A stretch of 64,000 nt of DNA from Shewanella yunxiaonensis (GCF_018223345.1 NZ_CP073587.1:1275001-1339000), one strand, 5' to 3'; positions 6,751 through 17,093 are shown, counted from the first letter of the stretch. Numbers and translations are program-made. The notes: generated from the letters alone by a model not told the origin.

Positions 6751-8592
6751 TTAGTCAACGCCGAGGAAACCGCCGGTCTGATGCGCCCACAAATGCGCAT
6801 AGATGCCATTATTCTGCAACAGTTCTTGGTGTGTTCCCTGCTCAATAACGCGCCCTTGATCCAGTACTATCAGGCGATCCATCGCAGCAATGGTCGACAA
6901 ACGATGCGCAATAGCAATAACGGTTTTGCCTTCCATTAGCTGATACAGACTTTCCTGAATAGCGGCTTCGACTTCGGAGTCCAGTGCTGAGGTGGCTTCG
7001 TCAAGGATCAGTATTGGTGCATCCTTCAGCAGCACACGGGCAATGGCTATACGTTGGCGCTGACCACCAGAAAGTTTAACGCCGCGTTCTCCAACCTGTG
7101 CATCTAAACCACTGTTACCTTTGGGATCAGTCAAGGTGGCGATAAATTCTTTTGCCTGAGCTTTTTCGATTGCTTGCAGCATCTCCGCTTCAGTCGCATC
7201 TGGTCTACCGTAGAGAATATTCTCGCGAATAGAACGATGGAGCAGGGAAGTATCCTGCGTCACCATACCAATATTGGAGCGTAATGAATCCTGGGATATT
7301 TCCCGGATGTTCTGTCCATCGATGCAGATATTGCCCTTTTCCACATCATAAAATCGCATCAGCAGGTTAACCATGGTTGATTTACCTGCACCGGAACGGC
7401 CAACCAAGCCAATTTTTTCTCCAGGTTTTATATGCAGATCCAGATCGTTTAATACCCCGTTCTGTTCACCATAATGGAAATTAACATGATTAAAGTCGAT
7501 GGCACCTTTGCTCACCAATAATGGTTTCGCTTCCTGAACATCTACAATATTGGCGGGTTGTGACAAGGTGTGCATACCGTCAGTGACGGTACCGATATTT
7601 TCAAATAGGGCACTAACTTCCCACATGATCCACTGTGACATACCATTAAGTCGCAATGCCAAACTCACTGCAATGGCAATCGCTCCCACGGTAATCGCAC
7701 TTCCCATCCACAACCAGATCGACAGCGCGGTGACGGCAAACGCCAATGAGTAGTTGAGTACCTGAACACTGACGTTGATACCCGTAACTAGCCGCATTTG
7801 GCGGTAAACCGTGTCCAGAAAGCCTGCCATGCTAGTACGTGCGTAATCTGCTTCCTGATGGGTATGGGCAAATAATTTAACGGTTGTGATGTTGGTGTAA
7901 CTATCAACAATGCGACCGGTCATTGTTGAGCGGGCATCGGCTTGTTCACTGGAAACGCGCTTTAACCGCGGCACAAAATACCATTGCAAGCTGATATATA
8001 TCACTAGCCACAGCATCATCGGCATCATTAAACGCCAGTCAGCACGGGCCATCATGATCACCATAGAAGTGAAATACACGAGGATATACACCAATACATC
8101 GAGCAATTTCATCACAGTTTCGCGAATGGCTAAGGACGTTTGCATCACTTTAGCGGCGATACGCCCCGCAAAATCATTCTGGTAGAACGCTACGCTTTGT
8201 TTAAGCAGATATTTATGTGCCAGCCAGCGAACTGACATGGGGTAGTTACCAAGCAAACTCTGATAAGCAATCAGTGCATGAGCCAGTGTTAACAGCGGAA
8301 TTAACACCAGTACCATCAGTGTCATTCCCAATAACTTCGTCCCTTCCTGTTGCAGTAATGTTGCCGGGTCTTTGGTGACTAACCAATCGACAAGTTGTCC
8401 CATAAAGCCAAACAATGACACTTCCAAAACCGCTAAGGTGGCAGTCAGTACTGACATGATGACGAGTGGAACTTCAAAACCGCGAGTGTAATGGCGGCAA
8501 AACGCAAACAGTCCTTTGGGGGGTTGGGCCGGATCGACATCCGGTAACGGGTTGGTCCAACCCTCAAATATACTAAACAACTTCTGGATCAT
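6751..8592 (-). CDS. ABC transporter, fused permease and ATPase (exporter type)
   Basis: A 613-aa half-transporter. The N-terminal 350 residues hold an ABC_membrane domain with about six hydrophobic spans. The ATPase follows, with Walker A GRSGAGKST, Q-loop region MVTQDTSLLHRSIRENILYG, signature LSGGQRQR, Walker B ILILDEATSALD and H-loop IAHRLST. This layout is that of MsbA-like or multidrug exporters that work as dimers in the inner membrane. The substrate cannot be told. It stands alone, divergent from the alkylation-repair genes. Confidence 0.9.
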   Translation of the reverse strand: MIQKLFSIFEGWTNPLPDVDPAQPPKGLFAFCRHYTRGFEVPLVIMSVLTATLAVLEVSLFGFMGQLVDWLVTKDPATLLQQEGTKLLGMTLMVLVLIPLLTLAHALIAYQSLLGNYPMSVRWLAHKYLLKQSVAFYQNDFAGRIAAKVMQTSLAIRETVMKLLDVLVYILVYFTSMVIMMARADWRLMMPMMLWLVIYISLQWYFVPRLKRVSSEQADARSTMTGRIVDSYTNITTVKLFAHTHQEADYARTSMAGFLDTVYRQMRLVTGINVSVQVLNYSLAFAVTALSIWLWMGSAITVGAIAIAVSLALRLNGMSQWIMWEVSALFENIGTVTDGMHTLSQPANIVDVQEAKPLLVSKGAIDFNHVNFHYGEQNGVLNDLDLHIKPGEKIGLVGRSGAGKSTMVNLLMRFYDVEKGNICIDGQNIREISQDSLRSNIGMVTQDTSLLHRSIRENILYGRPDATEAEMLQAIEKAQAKEFIATLTDPKGNSGLDAQVGERGVKLSGGQRQRIAIARVLLKDAPILILDEATSALDSEVEAAIQESLYQLMEGKTVIAIAHRLSTIAAMDRLIVLDQGRVIEQGTHQELLQNNGIYAHLWAHQTGGFLGVD

Positions 8593-8770
8593 GGTTTTTC
8601 TTCTTTGCCAATGCTGACGCTAGCATACCTTATTTATCGCAGTTGCTGCATGGCTTAATGGTTTCATTGTGTTTAGGAACGACGATGATAATTGAGTTCC
8701 GTTTTCCGCTGGTTAAGCGACCTTGGGTTGGTTAACCTTGGCAATATTCGATAGTCATTGGTGACTGCTC

Positions 8771-10297
8771 ATGAGCTTTGTGGACTTACATCCAGACACT
8801 TGCCGCCAGGCGCGATTAAGCCGGGATTTCCGTTTTGATGGCCGCTTTTTTGTCGGGGTTTTAAGTACGGGCATTTATTGTCGGCCGGTATGTCCTGCGG
8901 TCAGTGCCAATGAGAATAACGTGCGTTATTTTGCCAGCGCTGCTGCGGCTGCGGCAGCGGGTTTGCGTCCTTGCTTACGATGTCGTCCAGAGAGCGCCCC
9001 CGGTTCTTGTGCTTGGCGCGGCACTCGCACCACGTTAGAACGCGCGATGCGTCTGATAGAGCAGGGGGCGTTAAATGGCGACAGCCAATCAGCTGTGGAT
9101 TCGCTGGCGGAACGTCTGGGGATTAGTAGTCGCTGGCTGCGTAAATTATTTACTCAATCGATAGGAACATCGCCTGTACAGTATGCCATATATTGCCGCC
9201 TACTCCTGGCAAAGCAGCTTTTGCACGAAACCGGGTTAACCATCACTCAGGTGGCGCTGGCTTCCGGGTTTAATAGTGTGCGTCGCTTTAATGAAGTGTT
9301 TCAACAGCGCTTGCAAATGACACCGTCCGCCATTCGTCGTCATAAATCTGTTTCTGATTACGGCACTATGCGGTTATTTTTAAGTTATCGCCCCCCTTAT
9401 GACTGGCAACACCTTCGCAGTTTTTTCCACTATCGAGCCGTGCCAGCAATGGAATGGTTTGAACAGCATGGTAACGAAGGTTATGGTCGAACGCTGTTAG
9501 TGAAGCATCAGCAGCATCAGTTACGAGGCTGGTTTTTTGCCATCAATCAACCGGAACAACACCGCTTTTCCGTTGAGATAGCATTGGATGCTGACGGCAA
9601 TTTGGAATTGCTTCCGTTATGGTTACAGCGGATCCGTCAGATCCTGGATTTAGATACTGAACCAGTGATTATCCACGAACGCTTATTAGCGTTGCAGGCG
9701 CATTTACCCGAGCTACAGGTCATGCCAGGGTTGCGTTTACCCGGCTGCAGTTCATCATTTGAGGCGGGTGTCCGAGCGGTGTTAGGACAACAAGTTAGCC
9801 TTAAACAGGCCACGACATTGTTGGGGCAGTTGGTGCGGCAATATGGTGAAAAACAGATTGTTAATGGCAGGGATTGTGTATTTTTTCCTTCGGTGGAGTT
9901 GCTGGCTGTTCAGGAAAGTCTCCCATTACCGATGCCGCAAAGTCGGCAGCAGACATTACAGCGATTGGCCATATATTTGCATCACAGAGATGAAGCAACA
10001 GAGACCATTACCGACAGTCATTTGCTGAACGATTGGCTCGATATTAAGGGTATTGGCCCGTGGACGGTTGCCTATGCTGCCATGCGGGGATTGTCAGCAC
10101 CGGACATTTTACTTTGCAGTGATTTAGTTATTAAAAAGCAATTACAGCAAATGGCTGCAGTCGCCGAGATAAAGGATTTTAATAGCTTTAGTCAGACTAT
10201 CGCCGCCAGCATTTCACCTTGGGGGAGCTACTTAACTCTGTCGTTATGGCATCAGGCCGCATCAACCAAGGCTAAAAATTCAGTATCGGAGTCATAA
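8771..10297 (+). CDS. Ada N-domain / AraC HTH / AlkA fusion, DNA-3-methyladenine glycosylase II family
   Basis: A 508-aa multidomain alkylation-repair protein. Residues 1-80 form an Ada Zn domain with Cys37, Cys41, Cys68 and Cys71, matching E. coli Ada 38/42/69/72, where Cys38 takes the methyl group from phosphotriesters. Residues about 85-190 form an AraC-type helix-turn-helix pair. The C-terminal half is AlkA: the N-subdomain, then the HhH motif DIKGIGPWTVAYAAMRG and catalytic Asp451 (LLCSD). It is therefore likely both a methylation sensor-activator and a base-excision glycosylase. ogt starts two bases after its stop. Confidence 0.9.
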   Translation: MSFVDLHPDTCRQARLSRDFRFDGRFFVGVLSTGIYCRPVCPAVSANENNVRYFASAAAAAAAGLRPCLRCRPESAPGSCAWRGTRTTLERAMRLIEQGALNGDSQSAVDSLAERLGISSRWLRKLFTQSIGTSPVQYAIYCRLLLAKQLLHETGLTITQVALASGFNSVRRFNEVFQQRLQMTPSAIRRHKSVSDYGTMRLFLSYRPPYDWQHLRSFFHYRAVPAMEWFEQHGNEGYGRTLLVKHQQHQLRGWFFAINQPEQHRFSVEIALDADGNLELLPLWLQRIRQILDLDTEPVIIHERLLALQAHLPELQVMPGLRLPGCSSSFEAGVRAVLGQQVSLKQATTLLGQLVRQYGEKQIVNGRDCVFFPSVELLAVQESLPLPMPQSRQQTLQRLAIYLHHRDEATETITDSHLLNDWLDIKGIGPWTVAYAAMRGLSAPDILLCSDLVIKKQLQQMAAVAEIKDFNSFSQTIAASISPWGSYLTLSLWHQAASTKAKNSVSES

Positions 10298-10298
10298 T

Positions 10299-10829
10299 AT
10301 GAGCAATGTCGTTTCAATGCTAAAGGTGCCATCCAACGCCGAACCAATCGCGGAGTTGATATTAGACTCGCCGTGTGGTGTTTTATGGTTAGCCGCTAAC
10401 GAATCCGGACTATGTTATCTTCGTCCTATCTCGGCACAATGTGCTGAATTGGTTTCAGCACCCAAGCCGAGTCACCAGCAAGCAGAGACAATTCTGCAGC
10501 AAGCGAAACAGCAATTGATAGAGTATTTTGCAGGAACGAGACAGATGTTCAATGTGCCATTAGCACCCGATGGTACGGCATTTCAACGCAAAGTATGGCA
10601 ACAGTTGATGCAAATACCTTACGGTGATAGTTGCAGTTACGGCGAGCTTGCTGACCAGATACAACAGCCTACGGCTGCACGTGCGGTTGGCACCGCCAAT
10701 GGCGCCAATCGCATCGCAATTATCATTCCCTGTCATCGGGTAATTGGTAAAAATGGTCAGTTGACCGGTTATGCGTGGGGGCTGCAAATGAAGCAACTAT
10801 TGTTGGACTTGGAAGCAAAATCTAAATAA
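10299..10829 (+). CDS. ogt: Methylated-DNA--protein-cysteine S-methyltransferase
   Basis: A 176-aa suicide repair protein that moves methyl from O6-methylguanine to its own cysteine. The acceptor motif IIPCHRVIG places the nucleophile at Cys145. The DNA-binding wing FQRKVWQQLMQIPYGDSCSYGELA and ARAVGTANGANR are typical. The ATG is one base past the stop of the Ada-AlkA gene, so both are made from one mRNA and would respond together to alkylation. Confidence 0.93.
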   Translation: MSNVVSMLKVPSNAEPIAELILDSPCGVLWLAANESGLCYLRPISAQCAELVSAPKPSHQQAETILQQAKQQLIEYFAGTRQMFNVPLAPDGTAFQRKVWQQLMQIPYGDSCSYGELADQIQQPTAARAVGTANGANRIAIIIPCHRVIGKNGQLTGYAWGLQMKQLLLDLEAKSK

Positions 10830-10900
10830 ATTTTTGCAGAATATCACCGATTGCGAATAAACATTGGGGTATCTTTCATCGTCGATATTCCAGTTACTTA

Positions 10901-11359
10901 GTGGTAATAGAAGTGGAACTTATCTGGTTAAATGAATCTGTAGCCGCATTGGCCATTACGCCGCAGTCGTCGCTACCCTCAATGCTTAAACAGCATGCGC
11001 TGCAAGCGGTACTGCAATTGCAACCAGTCACTGATTGTGAACTGCCATCGGAAATCATCGCGCTGCAACTGGCATTGCCACTGCAACCGAGTCCGGACGA
11101 TCGCTTTTTGCAACAATTATCGCTGCAGCTGCCAGCGGCATTGTCATTTGTTGAGAGTCAGCAACAGCAGGGCCATAAAGCATTGATGACTGCCGCTGAC
11201 GCTGGGGTATTAGGTGTCATGATGGCTAACTTCTTAATGACACAAGGTGCCGCACCTGTACACGCGGTGGCTCAGGTTCGGTCATTGTATGATGATGCTT
11301 TTGCCAACGAAGGCTGGGATCAATTCGTGTTTGATGTACTGTATCGTATGCAAGCCTGA
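10901..11359 (+). CDS. Hypothetical protein with degenerate dual-specificity-phosphatase-like segment
   Basis: A 152-aa protein starting at GTG 10901 (GTG 10913 is an alternative; neither has a strong ribosome site). The stretch GHKALMTAADAGVLGVMMANFLM, split by a short loop from an amphipathic helix, has the hydrophobic spacing of a dual-specificity phosphatase P-loop and following helix, but the Cys and Arg of the active loop are absent. If the fold call is right it is a pseudo-phosphatase. It sits between ogt and cheV. Function unknown. Confidence 0.6.
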   Translation: MVIEVELIWLNESVAALAITPQSSLPSMLKQHALQAVLQLQPVTDCELPSEIIALQLALPLQPSPDDRFLQQLSLQLPAALSFVESQQQQGHKALMTAADAGVLGVMMANFLMTQGAAPVHAVAQVRSLYDDAFANEGWDQFVFDVLYRMQA

Positions 11360-11453
11360 ATCTGTGCGGCAGATCCTGGCATCCTCACAGTAGTTTTTCA
11401 CCGCTGTGTTATGCTAACGCCGTTTAATGACGTCATTTATTTGCGGAGACCCC

Positions 11454-12344
11454 ATGAAAAGCAAGGCTAACCAGTCACAAGGATTACTTTTGTTCAGGTT
11501 GTCACAACGACAGTTGTTTGCCATGGGAACACTGAAAATCCGTGAATTGGTGCCGTATCAACCGCTAAGTCAATTACCTAATGCTCATGCGGCGGTCGTC
11601 GGCGCTGCCGCGATCCGTGGACACACACTTCCGGTGGTTGATATGGCGGCCGCGGTGGGCTATCCCCCGTTAACGAAAGACGAGATGAAGTCAGGGTATA
11701 TCATCATCACTGACTGTCAGCGGATGGTGATTGGCTTTCTGGTCCGAGGCATTGATAAAATCGTTGAGTGTAACTGGCGTGACATTGAGTCACCCCCACA
11801 AAATCTAGGCAAAAATGCGTTTCTGACCGGGGTTACACGGTACGACGATCAACTCATTCAGTTACTGGATTTAGAGCTGCTGTTATCAAAAATTTTCCCT
11901 CAGGCTTCACAGAAGCTGGTGGGGGTCACCGATATTCAACGAGAATTGCTGCGGCCTTTGCGCATTTTATTGGTGGATGACTCTAAAGTTGCCCGCAAAC
12001 AATTGTGCGATGCGTTGGATGATCTCAACATTCCTTATGATGTAACCTCCAATGGTAAGGAAGCACTATCCATTATGGAGCAAGGTGCGGCTGAACAGCG
12101 TCCGGTAGATATTCTGGTGAGCGACATTGAGATGCCGGGTCTGGATGGTTATGAATTGGCGTTTGAGGTCCGAGACAATACACTGTTACGTCATGCCTAT
12201 ATTATTTTGCACACCTCTTTATCCAGTGAGATTAGCGTGAGTCAGGCACATCAGGTCGGGGCAAATGAAGCGCTGACAAAATTTGATGCCCGTGAACTGG
12301 TGGAAGCCATGTTGCGTGGTGCAAAATCACTGACCGGGGATTAA
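11454..12344 (+). CDS. cheV: Chemotaxis coupling protein CheV (CheW-REC)
   Basis: A 296-aa protein. Residues 1-160 form a CheW-like domain (GLLLFRLSQRQLFAMGTLKIREL; INGHTLPV-like block; FLTGVTRYDDQLIQLLDLE). A response-regulator domain follows, with ILLVDDSK, phospho-acceptor Asp224 in VSDIEMPGLDGYE, and the conserved Thr and Lys (HTSLSS, LTKF). It couples chemoreceptors to CheA and tunes adaptation. ATG 11454 has ggag five bases upstream; ATG 11427 lacks one. It lies alone between unrelated genes. Confidence 0.92.
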   Translation: MKSKANQSQGLLLFRLSQRQLFAMGTLKIRELVPYQPLSQLPNAHAAVVGAAAIRGHTLPVVDMAAAVGYPPLTKDEMKSGYIIITDCQRMVIGFLVRGIDKIVECNWRDIESPPQNLGKNAFLTGVTRYDDQLIQLLDLELLLSKIFPQASQKLVGVTDIQRELLRPLRILLVDDSKVARKQLCDALDDLNIPYDVTSNGKEALSIMEQGAAEQRPVDILVSDIEMPGLDGYELAFEVRDNTLLRHAYIILHTSLSSEISVSQAHQVGANEALTKFDARELVEAMLRGAKSLTGD

Positions 12345-12470
12345 TCACTCGCCTTATTTTCATGTATTTTAGTGTTTTTACCTGATACTGGCTGGACAAG
12401 CTGGGGCATCTCCGATAAAAACGTAACTCCAATGGCGCCCGCCATCATGATAATAATGATAGGTTTAGTG

Positions 12471-13694
12471 ATGAACGTATTTTCCTCTATTTTTCAGCGC
12501 ATACTTCGTGGCAGTCTGGTATTACAGATTTTTACCGGTATTATCGCCGGGATCTTGCTCGCAGTTATCGCGCCGCAGTGGGCCGGAAAAATCGCGTTCC
12601 TCGGAGAATTGTTTGTTGGTGCACTCAAAGCAATAGCACCCATTTTGGTCTTCCTGCTGGTCACAGCATCCATTGCTAACCAGAAGAAAAATACCCAGAC
12701 CAACATGAAACCTGTGGTGATCCTATATCTCGTTGGTACTTTTGCGGCGGCACTCACAGCTGTTGCCGCAAGCTTTATGTTCCCATCTTCATTAGAACTA
12801 CAGACATCCCAACAACAGTTATCACCACCACAAGATATCGGTGAAGTGTTGCATACCTTGTTGTTCCGACTGATTGATAATCCCGTTAATGCACTGATGA
12901 GCGGTAATTATATTGGGATCTTGGTTTGGGCTATTGGTCTTGGACTTACGCTGCGCCATGGCAGCGAATCTAGTAAACAGGTGTTCTGGGATATCGCTCA
13001 TGGTGTCTCGCAGATGGTGCGTTTTGTTATCCGTCTGGCACCGTTGGGCGTGTTTGGTTTGGTCGCTGTGGCAGTATCTGAAACTGGTTTCGGCGTGTTG
13101 GCAGGCTATGCGCACTTGTTAGCCGTATTGCTTGGGGCCATGTTATTTATCGCTTTGGTGGTGAATCCATTACTGGTTTTTTATAAGACTCATCAGAACC
13201 CGTATCCATTAGTTCTGACCTGTTTAAGGGAAAGTGGGGTAACCGCCTTTTTTACGCGCTCCAGTGCCGCGAATATTCCGGTCAATATGGCATTGTGTGA
13301 GCGTCTTAAATTGCATGAGGACACTTATTCTGTGTCGATCCCGTTAGGGGCAACGGTAAATATGGGCGGTGCCGCAATTACCATCACGGTACTGACGTTG
13401 GCGGCGGTCAACACCTTGGGTATTCCGGTGGATATTCCTACTGCCTTGCTGCTCAGTTTAATCGCTTCGATCTCTGCTTGTGGCGCCTCAGGTGTGGCAG
13501 GTGGCTCATTGTTGTTGATCCCGCTAGCTTGTAGTTTATTTGGTATTGATAACAGCACTGCCATGCAGGTTGTGGCCGTTGGTATGATCATCGGCGTAGT
13601 GCAGGATTCAGCAGAAACCGCATTGAACTCCTCTACGGATGTGGTATTCACCGCGGCGGCTTGTATTGGGGCTGAACGCCAACAGCAGTCTTAA
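12471..13694 (+). CDS. sstT: Serine/threonine:sodium symporter SstT
   Basis: A 407-aa inner-membrane carrier of the dicarboxylate/amino-acid:cation symporter family, close in length to E. coli SstT (414). It begins [23 protein letters not shown] as SstT does, and carries the re-entrant Ser-rich loop [16 protein letters not shown] and the [13 protein letters not shown] motif. The open frame extends upstream to 12372, but those residues are atypical; ATG 12471 aligns with the family start. Confidence 0.92.
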   Translation: MNVFSSIFQRILRGSLVLQIFTGIIAGILLAVIAPQWAGKIAFLGELFVGALKAIAPILVFLLVTASIANQKKNTQTNMKPVVILYLVGTFAAALTAVAASFMFPSSLELQTSQQQLSPPQDIGEVLHTLLFRLIDNPVNALMSGNYIGILVWAIGLGLTLRHGSESSKQVFWDIAHGVSQMVRFVIRLAPLGVFGLVAVAVSETGFGVLAGYAHLLAVLLGAMLFIALVVNPLLVFYKTHQNPYPLVLTCLRESGVTAFFTRSSAANIPVNMALCERLKLHEDTYSVSIPLGATVNMGGAAITITVLTLAAVNTLGIPVDIPTALLLSLIASISACGASGVAGGSLLLIPLACSLFGIDNSTAMQVVAVGMIIGVVQDSAETALNSSTDVVFTAAACIGAERQQQS

Positions 13695-13709
13695 TATTGT
13701 CATGATATC

Positions 13710-13745
13710 TAGGATGAAGGCCGCTTTAAGGCTGCCTTTATCCTA
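13710..13745 (+). terminator. Stem-loop after sstT
   Basis: A 12-bp stem with one G-U pair (taggatgaaggc / gcctttatccta) and a 12-base loop, 16 bases past the sstT stop; no T-run. Confidence 0.4.
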
Positions 13746-13945
13746 TAAGATCTCCACTGTGAGGTGTTTCACTAAACACTGAAATAGCGCTAGTAGAGTG
13801 ATATTGATCGCGTCTTTCAATTGTTAATGCGATACACTGCGCACACATATCAAGGTCATCACTCACTAATAGTAATAGTGCCAATGAGTGGTTCGATCTG
13901 TCCTTCACGTCTTGATTACTTTTTGCATTTGGGGGCAAAAGTATT

Positions 13946-14341
13946 ATGGGATTACTGCTGGATATCCAAGATAAAGTGCCATTGCAATTGCGGGGATTAA
14001 GTAAACTTTCCGGCATTTCTGCAGTTGAAAAACGTCGCCGATTACTGCTGAATCATCAGGGACAACGCCAGTTAGTAGGGTGTTGGCGCGATCAGCGAGA
14101 AAATCTAAATGACGAGGTACATCTCTTCCGTGATAACGGTAAATGGATAATGGCATCTTGGTTTAGTGATGGTTGCCATAGTCTGGATGAAATGAATGCT
14201 ATTGATACCGCAGATGGTGTGCGTCTTGAAGAAAAAGACGGCAATGTTTTTGGCGAATATCTGTTGTTACAAGGGAACGATACCCTCGCATTCTGTAACG
14301 AGAATGGTTGTTACTGTACTGCGGAAAAAATCAGTTTTTAA
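13946..14341 (+). CDS. Hypothetical protein, 131 aa
   Basis: ATG 13946 is preceded by a purine-rich gggggcaaaag. The protein is soluble, mixed charge, with a conserved-looking N-terminal basic helix (AVEKRRRLLLNHQGQRQLVGCWRD) and a C-terminal CNENGCYC with two close cysteines. No signal peptide or membrane span. I do not recognise a family. It converges on rluA. Confidence 0.65.
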   Translation: MGLLLDIQDKVPLQLRGLSKLSGISAVEKRRRLLLNHQGQRQLVGCWRDQRENLNDEVHLFRDNGKWIMASWFSDGCHSLDEMNAIDTADGVRLEEKDGNVFGEYLLLQGNDTLAFCNENGCYCTAEKISF

Positions 14342-14356
14342 CTTCCTGACCGGTCT

Positions 14357-15010
14357 CTAAAAGCCGGCCATGCTGACAAAATGCATCTCTTTGCCAGACC
14401 ACGGATGATTGAAAATCAAACTGGCCGCATGAAGGCATAGCCTTGGCCGAGCCTTTTGTACCTGTTCATCACCGTAGAAATCATCCCCTAAGATGGGATG
14501 GCCAAGCGCCAACATATGCACACGCAATTGATGGGTTCGGCCAGTTTCCGGCTGCAGTGCTAACAGGGTTGACTGCTCTCGGCGCGCTAACACCCGGTAA
14601 TGCGTCACGGCTTTACGTCCTTCCTCATCGACTTTTTGCAGCGGCGGATTTTGTTTATCTGCCGCTAATGGCAGATCTACGGTACCTTCATCATCTTTGA
14701 CAATACCGGCGACTTCGGCGATATACAGTTTGTCATTACGACGTTCCTGAAACTGTGTCTTCAGATTCGACTCTGCCTTTTTACTGCGAGCAAACACCAT
14801 AATCCCAGAGGTGGCGCAATCTAAGCGATGGACCAGTAATGTTTCTGGGTAAAGTTGTTGTAAGCGGGTAAGCGCACAATCGTGAGTATCCTCAGCCCGA
14901 CCTGGATTGGATAGTAGCCCTGCCGGCTTATTTATCACAATAATGTCGCGGTCTTTATAACGGATATCCAGCCAAGGTAACGCTGGGGGCTGATAATCAA
15001 ACTTCTGCAT
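14357..15010 (-). CDS. rluA: Pseudouridine synthase RluA (23S rRNA U746 / tRNA U32)
   Basis: A 217-aa enzyme, same length class as E. coli RluA (219). It keeps INKPAGLLSNPGR, the catalytic block VHRLDCATSG with the active Asp, and GRTHQLRVHMLALGHPILGDDFY. The start MQKFDYQPPALPWLDI matches the RluA N-terminus rather than larger RluC/RluD forms, and there is no S4 domain. In E. coli the enzyme modifies one rRNA and several tRNAs. It shares the minus strand with acpH, 46 bases downstream. Confidence 0.9.
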   Translation of the reverse strand: MQKFDYQPPALPWLDIRYKDRDIIVINKPAGLLSNPGRAEDTHDCALTRLQQLYPETLLVHRLDCATSGIMVFARSKKAESNLKTQFQERRNDKLYIAEVAGIVKDDEGTVDLPLAADKQNPPLQKVDEEGRKAVTHYRVLARREQSTLLALQPETGRTHQLRVHMLALGHPILGDDFYGDEQVQKARPRLCLHAASLIFNHPWSGKEMHFVSMAGF

Positions 15011-15056
15011 AAAGGCTCCTTTAGTCGCGACGCATTCTAGCAGAAACAGCCCATCA

Positions 15057-15650
15057 TCACAGATATTGTTCCGGTGTTTTGCGCGCTAATATCCGGCTAT
15101 AGGCCATCAATTGCGGATAGAAAGTACGAAAGGCAATCTCTACCTCTACATCCAGTGATACCAGCGCATTGGCGGCACCTTGGAACAGTTGAGGTTGTGA
15201 TACCCGGCGACTGACGCCTTGCAGGGCCGCTTCGAGGCCATTGCGGTGCGCGTATGACAATAACCAATTGTCCTGTTTCATCAGCGGCACCAGACGTTGA
15301 AGCCGCTCTGGCAATTGCGGCGTTTGTTCCAACGCGTGATAGGCTTGGTCACAAAATAGTGGCAACGAGGTGTGATGGTATTCATCCCAACAGCGGGCGA
15401 GCATGTGGTCAAATGCCAAGTCAATCAACACTGGTGCCACTCTTTGCAGCGATTTAGGAAATTGCCAACGCAACTCTTTGATGAGCTCATGATCGTCGGT
15501 GATACGATCGAGTTGACGATGTAACCAAATTCCTTGTTGCAGATGCAAAGGATGAGCTGCAATATTGCCTTTAGCAAAATCGCCCGCCAGGTTGCCTGCC
15601 AGAGATGTTCCACTGATGTCCGCCAGGTGTAAGTGGGCCAGAAAGTTCAT
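15057..15650 (-). CDS. acpH: Acyl carrier protein phosphodiesterase
   Basis: A 197-aa member of PF04336 that removes 4'-phosphopantetheine from holo-ACP. Visible family features are MNFLAHLHLA, LAGNLAGDFAKG, GIWLHRQLDRITDDH and LIDLAFDHMLARCWDEY, giving the His/Asp metal site of an HD-like fold. It is upstream of rluA on the same strand. Confidence 0.9.
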   Translation of the reverse strand: MNFLAHLHLADISGTSLAGNLAGDFAKGNIAAHPLHLQQGIWLHRQLDRITDDHELIKELRWQFPKSLQRVAPVLIDLAFDHMLARCWDEYHHTSLPLFCDQAYHALEQTPQLPERLQRLVPLMKQDNWLLSYAHRNGLEAALQGVSRRVSQPQLFQGAANALVSLDVEVEIAFRTFYPQLMAYSRILARKTPEQYL

Positions 15651-15784
15651 AATTTGTACTTGCGCGTTTTTATCATCGGGCTATTATGTCCCACCAGAGT
15701 TTGAAATGCATCAAAGATGCCGGCACGCGTATATAGTATTGTATACGATACCTTTCTAAAGGCTGTTGGTTTAAAGGATCAAGG

Positions 15785-15946
15785 ATGATGTGGAACTGGA
15801 TCGGCAAATTCATTGGTAAAGACCCCCAACCTCAACGCAAACGGGTGCAAATAGACATTCCGTTTGAGCAAATCTTGTCATGCCCGCCTGTAATGGATGA
15901 ACATAAGCAGGAGGATGTTTCGAAGTCAGAACCCAAGGACTCTTGA
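15785..15946 (+). CDS. 53-aa hypothetical protein
   Basis: ATG 15785 is preceded by aaagga (15773-15778); 53 codons end at TGA 15944-15946. The sequence starts MMWNWIGKFIGKD, has a basic stretch QRKRVQ, then IPFEQILSCPPV, and ends in a charged tail. It lies upstream of queA on the same strand. No family recognised. Confidence 0.5.
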   Translation: MMWNWIGKFIGKDPQPQRKRVQIDIPFEQILSCPPVMDEHKQEDVSKSEPKDS

Positions 15947-16006
15947 TCTTGTTTCGACCAGCCCCTAGACTAGCGGCCGTTTTATCGCTAAGCAGAGGCT
16001 CCCCCA

Positions 16007-17044
16007 ATGCGAGTTGCAGATTTCGCTTTCGATCTACCTGAAGAGTTGATCGCTAAATTCCCTATGCCTGAACGTAGTGCATCCAGACTGTTGCGTCTGG
16101 ATGGTGATAGTGGTGCGCTCAGTGATCTTCATTTCACCGATATTCTGGATTTGGTAGAAGAAGGCGATTTAATGATATTTAACAATACTCGTGTAGTGCC
16201 AGCGCGAGTATTTGGTCATAAAGCCAGCGGTGGCAAACTGGAAATCCTGCTCGAGAGAATGCTCGATGATAAGAGGATGCTGGCACATGTCCGCAGTTCT
16301 AAATCCCCGAAAGTGGGCTCAGCAATTGAGCTTGATGGCGGTTATCAACTGAAAATGCAGGCGCGTCATGATGCACTGTTCGAACTGGAATTACAGGGCG
16401 ATAGCACCATCTTGGCGATGTTGGAAGCCGTAGGCCACATGCCTTTGCCACCCTATATTGACCGGCCGGATGAGGATGCTGACAAAGAACGTTATCAGAC
16501 GGTTTACAGTAAAAATCCAGGCGCAGTCGCCGCGCCAACCGCGGGGTTACATTTTGACGAACCCCTGCTGGAAAAGCTGAAAGCAAAAGGGGTGAAGCAA
16601 GCCTTTGTCACATTGCACGTTGGTGCGGGTACTTTTCAGCCGGTGCGTGTAGATGATGTTCAGAAGCATCACATGCATTCCGAGTGGGCCAATGTGCCGG
16701 CAGATGTGGTTGAAGCGATCCGTGCGACTAAAGCTGCGGGGAAACGGGTTATTGCGGTTGGCACAACATCGGTGCGCTCACTGGAAAGTGCTGCCAAATT
16801 CAATGGCGGCGAAATCCAACCATTCTGCGGCGATACCGATATTTTTATCTATCCGGGATTCGATTTTAAAGTTGTAGATGCGATGGTGACTAATTTCCAT
16901 TTACCAGAATCCACGTTGATCATGCTGGTGAGTGCTTTCGCCGGATTTGAACATGTGATGCCTGCCTACCATCATGCAGTTGCGGAGAAATACCGTTTCT
17001 TCAGTTATGGTGATGCCATGTTTGTGACTAAGAAATTAAAGTGA
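16007..17044 (+). CDS. queA: S-adenosylmethionine:tRNA ribosyltransferase-isomerase
   Basis: A 345-aa enzyme that adds the epoxycyclopentane ring, from SAM, to preQ1 in tRNA to make epoxyqueuosine. It begins [19 protein letters not shown] and carries [21 protein letters not shown], the AAPTAGLHF block, [10 protein letters not shown] and GTTSVRSLE. It is followed by tgt, the enzyme of the earlier base-exchange step, though a hairpin lies between them. Confidence 0.97.
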   Translation: MRVADFAFDLPEELIAKFPMPERSASRLLRLDGDSGALSDLHFTDILDLVEEGDLMIFNNTRVVPARVFGHKASGGKLEILLERMLDDKRMLAHVRSSKSPKVGSAIELDGGYQLKMQARHDALFELELQGDSTILAMLEAVGHMPLPPYIDRPDEDADKERYQTVYSKNPGAVAAPTAGLHFDEPLLEKLKAKGVKQAFVTLHVGAGTFQPVRVDDVQKHHMHSEWANVPADVVEAIRATKAAGKRVIAVGTTSVRSLESAAKFNGGEIQPFCGDTDIFIYPGFDFKVVDAMVTNFHLPESTLIMLVSAFAGFEHVMPAYHHAVAEKYRFFSYGDAMFVTKKLK

Positions 17045-17093
17045 GATAAGCCATTGCGGTACACTATTGCTGTAAACCGTATGGCGTTTAAAC

